DNA of 64,000 bases, from positions 2,640,903 to 2,704,902 of the forward strand of contig JAQFVV010012442.1 in assembly GCA_028023455.1 (NCBI GenBank). Direction: 5' to 3'. This document shows, piece by piece, positions 13,345 through 23,927 of the stretch. Below the pieces are notes generated by a model. That model worked only from the letters and a program-made list of their open reading frames with translations, was not told the origin of the DNA and ran no database searches. The first letter of the stretch is position 1, and each line of letters begins with the position of its first letter. The DNA comes from Epiperipatus broadwayi (taxonomy: Eukaryota > Onychophora > Udeonychophora > Euonychophora > Peripatidae). The translations under genes were made by a program, and so were the position numbers.

Positions 13345-13955
13345 ACCTTTCCATCTGTCTTTAATAACAAAACCCTAAATTTTCAAAATAAATATTTTTA
13401 TCTGTTTAATAAAGTCGTATACTTTAAATCTATAAAAGACCCAAAAAAATAATATTAAAAAAATATAAATAATTCTAAACTTTCGTTAAAAAAGTAAAGG
13501 TTGATTGATATGTTTTTTGTTGTTGTAATATAAATTATACTTTAATGTGTATAGGTGCCCCGTTTTAAACCTTACTGAGTACCTTTGGGAATTACTTCAG
13601 TGTAACCCTATGTATGCTTATAATAAATAAGTTGGTGGTGTTTGTATTTGTGTGGCAAATAGACACGTAAACCATTATTTCTTAAAACATATTTATCTCA
13701 ATCAACCTTATTTAAATAAATAATTTATAAAATTTGTTTCTGTGTGTAAAAATAAAATGGATAAAAAAAAAGTAGAACCGTGGAGGAGGTGAAGAAATGT
13801 CCTTGGAAACATAGTAAACATTTTCTTTTTGTATATAGTCTTTTGTAAAATTATTAACCGATGTTTTGTAAATGTCTTTGTCAATCGTGTACGTAATTAC
13901 TAACCCTAAGTAAAATATTTTTTTTGATCATTTTTTTTAAGTAACTTTGCTGATA
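13345..13955. other. Family B internal remnant
   Basis: About 0.6 kb of AT-rich sequence without an ORF. It lies inside a stretch with many apparent small deletions, so base-level reading here is unreliable. Confidence 0.5.
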
Positions 13956-16033
13956 TGTACGGCCAGACGTTCGTTACATTGTTTTTTTTTTTTATTTATT
14001 AAAATGAAAGTAAATAAAAGTCGCATTTAAAATTTTCTTTTAGAATTAAAAATGAAATTAAATATCATCTTAAACTCATATATTAAACGCAGATATAAAA
14101 AATTATTAAAATAAAACTATATTAAAAATAGAAAAGGTATTTTAAAAAAAAATAAAAGATTTGGGATAAAATATATCTTTAAATTTATCTTTAAATATAT
14201 CTTTGATTTGGAAAAAGGTAATTAATAAAGAAATAAATAATTAGTAAGTAAACCAGCTTGGCTAAAGTAAAAAAGGTCAGATAGGAAAAAGAACGTTAGA
14301 AATAGAAGAAATCCCTAATGGAATCGGACTCAACAAAAGGATCATCTCACGTACGTAATGTTAAGTCAATCCTTGAATTATAAAAGGAAAATTTGGAAAT
14401 TATTAATTAGTGACTAGTTATTGTGATTATTTTAAAGCTAGTGTTAGTGCTGAGGGATTGAAAAGGAACTTCAATCCCTTCAGTTCTGCTAAGAAAGGAA
14501 GAAAATGAGCTATCGTTTCCTACATTGAGACAACTAAATTAAAAAACCTCCGAATGAATAAATAAAAAAGCTAAATGGATACCAATTTTAGGAGGCTTGG
14601 GAATTTATGTTCATCAAAAGGATAAAGTTGGACGTTTTAAAAATCGTAAGAACTTATATATTCACTTGAAACAATAAGAACTCTAAATTTTAAAACTTTT
14701 AGTAAACTAATGAATAGAATCCTATCTGACCAAACTAAATTCTTCATTAATAATGTTATTTGATGTATTTTTTTCTTATTTATTTTGTAAAATCATTTCT
14801 ATTTATTTATTTTTTGTTCTTTAAGTTTTATTATGATTGTTGTTTTGTTAAATTAATTATATAAATGTTAAACTTAAGTGGGGGAATGGCTGTATAGATT
14901 TGTAAAGTTATATTAGGGGAGGGTAATCTTGGGTTATTTGTTTCGTGGTTAAATTGGGTAATGGATTGGATATATTGGTGTGATTAGTAGATGTAATATT
15001 GATCGCTACGGCAGAATGCTTATAAATTCATTTTATGAAGGAATTATAAGTCGGATAATTCCTTTCTATGGAGTTTTTGTTTTATTGCTCTTCTTTGCAG
15101 ATAGATGTAATATTCCTATCTCATAAAGGAATTTTTCTCTTAACCTTTTGTGCTCCGTATTTTATTACATTGAATACATCGATATATCAGATGAATTGAT
15201 GCCAGTTTGACTACAATTTTAGCCTAAGGTTAAATAGGGATAGAATATTTTAATTTCAATGCAAATCTATGTAGTATTCATGCTCGACCTAAATAAAAAT
15301 GCATTAAATTTAAGTTGTTTATAGACGCTTGCATGGATTGTTTATCGGTTAACTATGTTTTGCGTTTTCATATTTGATCGAAATATATAGACATTGATAA
15401 ATAATGATACCTTACGGTGAGTATCTAAAATGTATTTATTTGGATGTCTTTTAAGTTATTGGTGACAATGCAAGTATCTTATGGTGAATACTATTGGGTT
15501 ACATATAAATTTCCTCCGAATTGTCAGTAATAATAATTTTATATTCTGATCGCTATGTTTACTTTGGAATGTTTTTAACCGTGTAATCTATGTAACCGAT
15601 CTATAGAACTTATTATAAAAGCTTTTATAATCCATCTGTGGAACTTAATTAAAATGTAAACTTATAATATAATAGAAATTAAAATGTAAATTAAAATCTA
15701 AGGTAAAGTTAAAAATAATGTTAAAATGTAAAATTAATACTAAAATAATTTTAAATCTTATATATATGTGCATAAATAAATGTTTGTATGTTAATTACTG
15801 GCAGTGGCTTATTTTATTCCTTTTTTTATATATACTCTTAGATTATCTTATTAAATCTCTGCTATTCCACTGAGCTAGTGACATGGGCTAACGACCGGAA
15901 TCAAACTTTAAAAAAAAAAAAATTTTTTTTTGACTTACGTATCTGCCTACTTTATAAATTTTTCTAGGTTCAAATACCTAGATGGCGCCCCGTAGTGCAG
16001 ATTACGTTAAGTCGCTTTCTCCGGATCGTTACA
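13956..16033. repeat. Family B LTR, right copy
   Basis: Its first ~1.6 kb lacks many short pieces present in both other copies, whereas its last ~450 bp matches the solo copy closely. It ends GGATCGTTACA. Near the end lie tRNA-like fragments (15857-15906) and a hairpin TCTAGG...CCTAGA before GGCGCC (about 15962-15988). Confidence 0.75.
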
Positions 16034-16093
16034 ATATGTAAATTATATAAATATTGTTAAAAAGGTGTTTCATTTCTATTTTCCTTTTCCCTC

Positions 16094-16105
16094 AGACTGG
16101 GGCAA
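16094..16105 (+). promoter_or_regulatory. Polypurine tract of family A
   Basis: AGACTGGGGCAA stands directly before TGTAACCAG of the 3' LTR, as expected for the plus-strand primer of an LTR retrotransposon. It supports the reading that 16106 starts a 3' LTR. Confidence 0.6.
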
Positions 16106-16319
16106 TGTAACCAGTTGACTTCCATAGCACACACTAATATACTGTGTGTGCATACATATATACAAAGTTGAAAGGAAAACTAGAAATAAACACAGACAAA
16201 AATTATAGTAGATATTTTCTACATTCATTGAAATAATAAAAAATAAATAAAACACTGTTTTAAAATATTGCTTTATAAATTAACCTTTTAGAAGGTTTGA
16301 ATATATATATATATATATA

Positions 16320-16356
<37 letters not shown>

Positions 16357-18665
16357 TATTATTATTATTATTATGTTTTTTGAAATGCAAAAACACCATA
16401 CTTATATTAATTTTTTTTTAAATTAATTAATGCATGTATGTTTTCAATGGGATTAGAGAGATAAAAATAAAAAACTCTCATTTTCAATCAAGGTGTTATT
16501 ATTACCTTAAATGATTCTATAAAAGGGCTGATAACAAAATTAACTCCTGTCTGGATAATGATTTTTGAAGAGAACAGTCTGGATAGTAGTTTTTGTAAGA
16601 GCTGGTCAGCTGCAGAGTTGGTTTTAATATTTTGTTGCTGCTTGTTGAAGTTTGCAGCAGTTGGTTTTAGCTGACTGTAGAGTTGGGAGTCCATCTACCA
16701 TGAATTGATATAGCTGAAAGAAGGACTGTAGATTGAGAAGCTGCCAATATTTCTTTGCAGGAGTTTGAATTTACATAGAGAAAATGACCCACTTCTTTAT
16801 GCTGAAATTCATAGCCTTAAATGTGGAGAAGACAGTTGCTAGTCTGAAATCTGTCAAACCAAGACAGCTGCTTGTCTGGAATAATCATAAATGGAATAAA
16901 ATCATCTACAGACCAACATTTTACCTGGATATTTTTCATGATGATGATGACTACTAAAACCAAACTCTTCAAGAAAAATTCTTCCAGCTTGACCAGAGAA
17001 TCGCAGCTGGCTGAAGAACTAATTACATGAATTCAGCATCAGCAGAAAAACATGGATAAATGTATATACAGCTGGTGGTGAGTAGCATTATATATGATAA
17101 GGAAGTTTTAAATAATTTTTTTAGTAAAATGACATTTTATAACTGATAGAAATATATAAAACAATATTAGTTTAAAATTGTTTATTAAAGAAAAAAAAAC
17201 TGTTTAAAGTAATATTTATAATTTGGAAAAAAAGGTAAGAACAAAGTTATTATTAATAGTCAAGAAAAGGTTTTTCAAAAATCTTTTAGACTGAGAAAAA
17301 AAAGACATTTTAAATCAATTAACTGTCAAAAATTTGTTAGTTATTATTTTAAAGAAAAAGATTATATTCAGCAAAAAAAATTAAATTGCGAAAATAGTCT
17401 TTAATAACTTTATTGTGATTTTTTTAATACAAATGTTATGAAAATAAATTAATGTTTCGTATATCTGTGCAAATTATATATACGTGTTTCAGTAAACCTA
17501 ATATATAAAATATACATAATTTAACTGAAACTTTTATCATGTATTACATTTTTATATAACTCAAAATTTTGATAATTATTTTGTTATTGAATATTAATTG
17601 TATATTATAAATTGCGCATCTGTGCACATATATATGTAAACCATAGTAATAACGAATTGTAATTTTGTAAATCAATGTAACAATTTAAATTTTGAATAGG
17701 AATTATGTAAATTAATGTGATATCATGAATTTTGTAGTAATATTGTAAATTACAGGGTAATGACTTTTACAATTGTATATTATTCAAAATCAGACCTGAA
17801 ATACCTTTTTTAATTATTATTATTAATAAACTTATTTAATTGTTAAAATTTGTTTTCATCATCTCTTGGTCACATCTAGTAATAGAGCTTGTGTTCTCTG
17901 TGCTAGATTTATGTACAGGATGAATATATAAATGGGTGTGTGTGTACATAGTGCTTTGGGGCATCCAGAGATGATCAATCTTCATGCTGGTTGGTGCAAA
18001 AGAGAATAGATACACTTTAAAGCCCATGCACTATGTTTTATTTTAGTTTAGCCTTGTTAGAAGTTATGTTTATAGTTCGACAGTACAAGTGGCCTGAGAA
18101 TTGATGATGATCAGCATGTTTTAATATCCTAGCATTACTGTTTCAATTTCTGATTATTGTGTATATTAATGGATGGGCACTAAGCTGGTACATCCATGTT
18201 ATGTTTAAATAATTGCCCAAACTGGAAAGGCTCAGTAGTTAGCCTGGACTACAAAAGACCCATTTCCAATCGAGTCACAAGGTTGACTGTTGATTTATAT
18301 TTTTTATTGTTCAAATCCAGTCATAAGATTGACTGTTGATTTATTGTACAGATTTTATTTTATTGTGTATCATTCATGATGATTAATGGTATTTTGAGTA
18401 TTGATATTACTTATAATTACTTTATAATGCTGGTTGATATATGATGTATAAGTATGTTTTAGTTGCTCTTCTGAGTTAGCTGGCTGATCTCTCAATGATC
18501 TCATAGATCTCTTAATTTCATGCTCTTATATCTTTAAATATTTACGTATAGATAATTTTTCAATGTATTGATTTTTGATTATAAATTTACTGGGGATGAT
18601 GATGTTTTGCCATCACCCACTTTCATTTTCATTTACTTCCTGATCACCCCATCCATCCTGTTACT
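16106..18665 (+). repeat. Family A 3' LTR
   Basis: Homologous to 7894-10415. It ends CATCCTGTTACT, where the last base expected of TG...CA is changed, and runs into (AT)n. It carries an (ATT)n expansion (about 16320-16372) that the 5' LTR lacks. Confidence 0.75.
16303..16372. repeat. (AT)n/(ATT)n microsatellite in family A LTR
   Basis: An AT run is followed by two ATT runs. The matching place in the other LTR (about 8104-8135) has only a few units. Confidence 0.9.
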
Positions 18666-18743
18666 ATATATATATATATATTCACACTCCCATCTATATA
18701 TGTGTGTAATATATTCACACTCCCATCTATATATGTGTGTAAG
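18666..18743. repeat. AT run plus two-copy 34-bp tandem repeat
   Basis: After a short AT run, a unit containing TTCACACTCCCATCTATATA and TGTGTGTAA occurs twice in a row. Confidence 0.85.
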
Positions 18744-19566
18744 TCATAGTAAATCAATGATAGATACAAAAAAGACCATTCACTCAGTGGGTTAATTGTG
18801 CACTCAGAAATAGAACAAAATTACATGTAAAGATTATTAAACTTATTAGTAATTAATATAGTTTTGTTTGTCCTAAAGTTTGCTCTCCATGTTAAATATA
18901 TAAAAACCTTACTTGAGGTTGCCTTGATGGATCACTATTGAATTTCCAGAGGAATCTGTAAATTTACTTTTATTAAAAATAATAGATATTAATTTATTAT
19001 GATTCCTTTTTTTAAATACATCAACATATGACACATCTAATCACTGCTTCCACTTTTAAATTGCAGGTGATCAAATTTGAAAAAAAATGATTCTTGAATA
19101 CACAATAAAAAAATTACAATACCTAAACTTTCAAATAGAAATGATAAAAGCAAAAAAAAATATTGTGAATCAAAACTAAATATATTTATTTTGAGGAAGG
19201 CAAGCATTTTATCTCTCACTAAGAATTTATAAGTTTAAATGTCAATCTCCCTGCATAACTTTCTTGTTCACCAACTCTGTTAATATTCATATATTCCATG
19301 CCACTTGATTAAATCAAACACATACCAAATAACTCTCCTGAACATATATAAATCCATGGAAGATTGCTGTACACCAGCATTTTATAAGTAGATATCTTGA
19401 AGGAAAAGTTTATAATTTCATAATTTAGTAATGACATCGAAGCTAGATTTGATTTTGTCCTACTGTATTGGTCTTTTACCCTGAGTACATTGTAATGATG
19501 ATTTTTTTATTATAAACTATTATTTATAATGTGGTTTTATATATATATATATATATATTAAGCTAG

Positions 19567-19598
<32 letters not shown>

Positions 19599-20640
19599 CT
19601 AGCTTAAAGAAACAGTTAATTTTTAGTAGTTTCAGATTTCTTTTCCATAATTTCTATAATAATGAATTCCAGTTTGCAGAATAAATTAAGTAATTAGTTC
19701 ATTCCTGCAAATTATAAAATGAAGTTTAACTTTCCAGTTTTCTTTTATCCAAAATAAATATTTTATATAAACTTGAAAAATACAGATATTAAAATATTTT
19801 CTTTTCTTTTAAACAAATAATAGAAATACTTTTTTCAATGTGCTGACAGTTCTGTTGTTAGATCGCAAGTGGAAAATGTTGTGTTGTTTTCCTCACACTA
19901 GATAAAACCTATTGTTACAACTTAATAAATAAATAAATTATAAAACATTATTATTATTTTTATTTAATCTTCATTATTCAAAATTCAATCATTTAGCAAC
20001 AATTGGACCTCATATAAATTTTGACTTTTGTCATATTTTTTTTATAAGTCAATCAATTATTATTTTAGTTAATGATATTAAATGAATAAAAGAAAAAGAA
20101 TTAATTTCTGTAAATAAACAAACACATTAGTTTAATATGTATGTTTATATATGTAAATACTTTATGTATATAACAAATTTGTTTGCTTTCTCACAATAGA
20201 TAAAAAAATAAGAATTACTTTCTCAAACATATCAGTTTATATGTAGGTTTATATATGTATATACTACATGTGTATAAGTAGGTATATAGAATAAATTATT
20301 TGCCTACAACTTGGGTCTGAATTCAAACATTGTGAAAGAAACTGGGACAGGTGTGAAAGTTGGTTGTAAGCAATCTCTTACAAAAACCCTTTAAAACTAG
20401 ATTTTAAATTTTAATACACACATACACACACACACACATATATATATAATATTAAGGTTGATTATAAATATCAATAGTAATTAATATAAAAACACATAAG
20501 TACATTAGCAGTTACTTGTCTATTGAAAATGATTGAGTAATTAATTAAAAGTATTTTGGTATTCTTATAATTGTTATTATAAATACTTATGACATTTAAT
20601 ACTTTATAGATTTATTTAATCTTATTGCAAATGTTCATCA
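18744..20640. other. Unique AT-rich sequence, no gene seen
   Basis: No convincing ORF, repeat copy or RNA gene, apart from an AT hairpin at 19558-19607 and a CA/TA microsatellite near 20418-20449. Short open frames are AT-driven. Confidence 0.6.
19558..19607. repeat. AT hairpin with unique arms
   Basis: TTAAGCTAGTT, then (AT)n, then AACTAGCTTAA: inverted 11-bp arms around an AT core. Confidence 0.85.
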
Positions 20641-20659
20641 ATGGATATTATATTTATAG

Positions 20660-20998
20660 TATGGCACCTAATTGACATTGAGTATGATCGATCTGCATTA
20701 AGATTATATAAACCCTTCTGTTTGACTTTAAAATTGAATGTTGAAAAGTATATACCAGAAGCGGTCTTTATGAAACACTGGGATAAACCTGGATCAATTT
20801 TTACCTATGATCCTAAGATGAATGTAAAACAGTTTAATGACAATTACTACAAAAACATTATAACTATTGATGAACAACATCCATTACGTACATGTTTTAA
20901 TACCTTGGAAGAACAAATGCTTGGACCAAGATTAGTATATATTACAGGACCTATGGATGGAAATTTTGCATTGGGAAAATTAATAACTCTGAGATTAG
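20660..20998 (+). CDS. Candidate host-gene exon, product not recognised
   Basis: A frame open from 20641 to 21024 encodes a protein-like sequence of balanced composition (e.g. YDRSALRLYKPF, FMKHWDKPGSIFTYDP, GPRLVYITGPMDGN). It looks unlike the transposon frames here. It ends in a good splice donor (TTAG|GTAAGC at 20998/20999), and a possible acceptor ends TTTATAG at 20659. This suggests an internal exon of about 339 bp. No membrane segment or catalytic motif is evident; GPMDGNFALGK only loosely resembles a P-loop and I do not claim one. No neighbouring exon was found; the PLE cluster just downstream would then lie in an intron. I do not recognise the family. Confidence 0.5.
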
Positions 20999-21350
20999 GT
21001 AAGCACTGCATTTCTTTAATTTAATAACTATTGTTAAAATAACTTTGCATAACATACTTAAAACATTTAAATACATAGGATTAAAGCTTACATATCACAT
21101 GATTTGTCAACGTAGAACTCAATGTAAGATACATAAAGTCAAAATTTCAAACAAGGGAAGACATTATGAACAATCAATGTACCTCACAACTATCTCTAAA
21201 TGGCTATCTTTTTGTGCAAAGAACAATAATTGATTTGTTTTTCCTGAGTTACTTATTCTTTTCGTCTTTGGAAATGACATTTCACAAAATCTGAATACAT
21301 ATAAAAGGGATAAAACACATTGCGATTGAAGAAATAATACTAACACACAT
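20999..21350 (+). other. Possible intron start, no gene seen
   Basis: The sequence after the candidate donor has no further supported coding. Short open frames at 21045-21346 lack protein-like composition. Confidence 0.35.
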
Positions 21351-21439
21351 TTATTATATATATATTAAATGTAAAATACGATACCCATTATAAAATATAT
21401 ATAAAAAAAGAAAAGAAATTTTAACGGTAAATACAATAT

Positions 21440-21510
21440 TGTAGTTTAAATTCTTTTGTAGCTCTTTTTGCACGGTAATTCTCATCAGCTTTAACTGAAT
21501 TTCAAATTTT
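21440..21510 (-). ncRNA. Degraded hammerhead-like motif of PLE copy 1
   Basis: On the minus strand CTGATGA (21488-21482) follows CAGTTAAAG as in the other copies. The stem II partner and GAAA are damaged (GTGCAAAAAGAGC). Confidence 0.4.
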
Positions 21511-21534
21511 TTAAACTTAATGTTATGTATATTT

Positions 21535-22890
21535 TCATAAGCTGTGTATAGCCGTATTTGCAATTTGCCTATTTATAACATCTTCCTTATATTTATCAAT
21601 CATAATTGCCAATTTAATTTCCCTCTTTTTATGATTTCTTTCTTCCATTACTATTGTTATTTCATTACTATTAAATTTAAACTTATAATTACAAGTCTTT
21701 TCATGGTCTAAGAATACCCAAGCTGTATTAAATTGACGATTTATGTTATTTTTAATTTGATTATATAATAATTGATGCTCCTTCAATCTTTTCTCTACAG
21801 AACACCTCAATTCACTGATATATAATTTCTGATATCCACATGAAATCTGATAAATTATATTACTTCTTTGCAATTTAGAAATTATACTCTTAGAATTATT
21901 AATCAATCGGTTAACATTCACAGTAACACAAAATGAGATATTATACTTTTCTTTAAATATATTCTTAATTAATTTAGACTGCATGTTATTTATAAACAGC
22001 ATAGATATCCATTTTTTATTATCTGAAGTTCCACAGCCAACTCTCTTCTTAATATTAAATGAATTTACTGTATACGAGATTTGGTTTTTATCATAACCAA
22101 CTTTTAAAAGTTCATTTGCAAATAGGTCAATATTTATAATTTTATCACTATTATATTTATAAAATTTATCATTGTGATGCAAAAACGATTTCAGACATGC
22201 CATTTTATGCATCATTGGATCACATGACTTAAAATGAATATATCCTCTTTCTCCAATAGATTTAAAAAATAATTTATAATTTAAATCAGTAGCATCTCTA
22301 AATATTTGTAAATCTAAAAATTTCATTTTTCCATTTTGTTTATTCTCAATAATCCATTTTAAATTATTTAAATTATATAAAGCAACATCAATAATGTCTT
22401 TAGGACCACAAACAAAAACATCATCAACATATCTAGCATAAGTTTTAATATTTTCAACCTTATAATAATTAAATATAATATCTTCATATTTTGACAATGT
22501 AAAGTTACAAATTTTTGCTACCATAGGTAATCCCATTGGCCATCCTTTACCCATTTTATAATACATATCATTATATGTTGCAATAATATTATCACTTATG
22601 AATTTTAGTGATCCAATAATTAAATTTATTAAATGTTTATTTACAGACATATTAATTAGTTCAATTTCAATTAAATTTATAGAATCAAGACGATCAATTG
22701 ATCCATATAATTCTCTTACATCCAATGAAGCTAAGAGATCATTATCATTTATTTTTATATTTTTAATTCTATCAACAAATTCATAATAAGATGCAATTGT
22801 ATATCTTCCAAAACCCAACATATCTTCTAACAATTTACCAATATATTTAGCTGTTTTATACATAAATGATCCACCAAAATCAATCATCAA
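21535..22890 (-). CDS. PLE reverse transcriptase with C-terminal GIY-YIG endonuclease
   Basis: An open frame of 451 codons. Visible RT landmarks are motif A-like LASLDVRELYGSID (residues ~53-66), a KGWPMGLPM stretch (residues ~113-122, motif B region) and the catalytic YVDD (~154-157). Near residues 343-372 comes the GIY-YIG module: IIYQISCG...YIS...R..VEKRLKEHQ. Here YIS replaces the YIG of the other copies, so the nuclease may be impaired. PLEs prime reverse transcription on nicked DNA, and the GIY-YIG domain makes the nick. The annotated Met is simply the first after a stop; copy 3 shows the protein continued upstream (its part at 25705-25900), so this frame is 5'-truncated by the AT palindrome and a stop near 22891. 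Confidence 0.85.
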   Translation of the reverse strand: MMIDFGGSFMYKTAKYIGKLLEDMLGFGRYTIASYYEFVDRIKNIKINDNDLLASLDVRELYGSIDRLDSINLIEIELINMSVNKHLINLIIGSLKFISDNIIATYNDMYYKMGKGWPMGLPMVAKICNFTLSKYEDIIFNYYKVENIKTYARYVDDVFVCGPKDIIDVALYNLNNLKWIIENKQNGKMKFLDLQIFRDATDLNYKLFFKSIGERGYIHFKSCDPMMHKMACLKSFLHHNDKFYKYNSDKIINIDLFANELLKVGYDKNQISYTVNSFNIKKRVGCGTSDNKKWISMLFINNMQSKLIKNIFKEKYNISFCVTVNVNRLINNSKSIISKLQRSNIIYQISCGYQKLYISELRCSVEKRLKEHQLLYNQIKNNINRQFNTAWVFLDHEKTCNYKFKFNSNEITIVMEERNHKKREIKLAIMIDKYKEDVINRQIANTAIHSL

Positions 22891-22939
22891 TCAAAGAGGA
22901 TTTTCTATTTTTTGATGTTTAATATTAGCAAATATTATT

Positions 22940-22975
<36 letters not shown>

Positions 22976-22983
22976 GAATGGTT

Positions 22984-23032
<49 letters not shown>

Positions 23033-23044
23033 ACCATTCATAAA
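22940..23044. repeat. AT palindrome inside PLE copy 1
   Basis: TTTATGAATGGTTATAC (22971 on), an AT core, then GTACAACCATTCATAAA: inverted unique arms about 17 bp long. A further AT run lies at 22944-22970. Copy 3 has only one arm of this sequence. Confidence 0.85.
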
Positions 23045-23392
23045 ATGACTTTTAGCCTTCTTTAAAATACTATTTATAAATTTCACATGTTGTCCCTCCA
23101 TGTTACAGCTATCAATAATATCAAATCCCAATTTACACATTTGTGTTTCAATTTTATCATTATACGCATATTTTTTAATAAAACATATTCTTAAACCCTT
23201 GTATTCTTTTAAACATATATTTTACTCAGTTCTAAGAAGACTTTTAAATTCAGAAATAGCATAATTCCATGACCGATCATATCTATTAGTTTTTATTTTA
23301 TATTTAGAAATTTTCATAGTAATATTACTACCCTCTTGTAAATTCATATCATCATCAAAAACGTTCTGCACTGAAGCAATCAATTCCGTAGT

Positions 23393-23872
23393 CTAATCTT
23401 TCCATACTTGTCCTACATACTTTGAACCATATTGCAATACATATTTTTGTGTAAAACTAATTTTTCCTTCTGTTAAATTCACGTAATTATCTTCACCATA
23501 ACTATTTGGATAATAACAATTATACAAAACGTCAATTTTCTTATCAAATTTCTTAATCCAATATTGTCGACACTTTTTAAATCCAACTTGACAATGTATA
23601 TAAAATGCATTCCATTGATCCCATCCATTCATAGCTATTAAATGTTCAATAGCCTTTAAATATTTTTTAATGTCATAAATTTATTTTTTACATTGCCTTA
23701 TTACATTGTCCAAAATAATTGATTTAATTTTAAACATATTATTTGAAGAAAATATGAGACATCTATACAAACGAATATTACAGCATTTGGGAATAACACA
23801 ACATTTTACACTTTTTAAAAAAATATAATCGGCAACTTTCACGAATCAACTTCTTGCTTTATTTCCGCCATT
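23393..23872 (-). pseudogene. PLE copy 1 N-terminal coding remnant
   Basis: A minus-strand frame (23632-23393, 79 codons) contains YNCYYPNSYGEDNYVNL and FTQKYVLQYGSKYVGQ. The same sequence occurs in copy 3 (about 25310-25450, plus). Upstream to 23872 lies a Cys-rich stretch with several stops. This is the region N-terminal to the RT in the family; its function is not assigned. Confidence 0.65.
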
Positions 23873-23927
23873 CTTTAATTAGCCAAAATCTACTCATAAC
23901 GGAAAATTCCATAATGATAATAAACTT

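Larger units (their letters stand above)
11214..16033. mobile_element. Family B LTR element nested in family A
   Basis: Two direct repeats (11214-13344 and 13956-16033) flank about 0.6 kb, and the whole is bounded by ATAT (11210-11213 and 16034-16037). The termini are TGTAACGAG...GATCGTTACA, an imperfect inverted TG...CA pair typical of LTRs, with a local palindrome at the left tip (TGTAACGA...TCGTTACA). It interrupts the internal part of family A. Orientation is uncertain. A purine-rich stretch read on the minus strand (complement of 13345-13360) next to the first LTR would make it a minus-strand element. The internal region carries no coding capacity, so it is a deleted or non-autonomous copy. 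Confidence 0.7.
7894..18665 (+). mobile_element. Family A LTR retrotransposon, split by a nested family B element
   Basis: Two long direct repeats (7894-10415 and 16106-18665) share ordered homology from TGTAACCAGTTG to a (T)GTTAC/ATTACA end. The first is followed by a primer-binding-site-like sequence and the second is preceded by a polypurine tract, as expected for 5' and 3' LTRs of one plus-strand element. ATAT lies directly outside both ends (7890-7893 and 18666-18669), though in AT-rich flanks. The internal region is now 10416-11213 plus 16038-16105, because family B inserted between them. No open gag or pol is left. Confidence 0.7.
21350..23900 (-). mobile_element. Penelope-like element copy 1
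   Basis: A minus-strand PLE, the most complete of three copies. A start-like MAEIKQEVDS lies at about 23872. A Cys-containing N-terminal region follows (23393-23872, with stops). The long RT plus GIY-YIG frame is 22890-21535, then a 3' UTR with a hammerhead-like motif. An AT palindrome (about 22940-23044) interrupts the ORF between the N-terminal part and the RT. Confidence 0.85.

Noticed and set aside
15857-15906. tRNA gene
   Set aside because: A- and B-box-like pieces are in the wrong order and no cloverleaf forms.
11214-16033. Tandem segmental duplication as explanation for the two 2.1-kb repeats
   Set aside because: A solo copy at 61525-63746 with the same exact ends, and ATAT flanks, fit an LTR element better.
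20930-20975. P-loop NTPase motif in the candidate exon (GPMDGNFALGK)
   Set aside because: Lacks the GxxxxGK[ST] spacing and final Ser/Thr.
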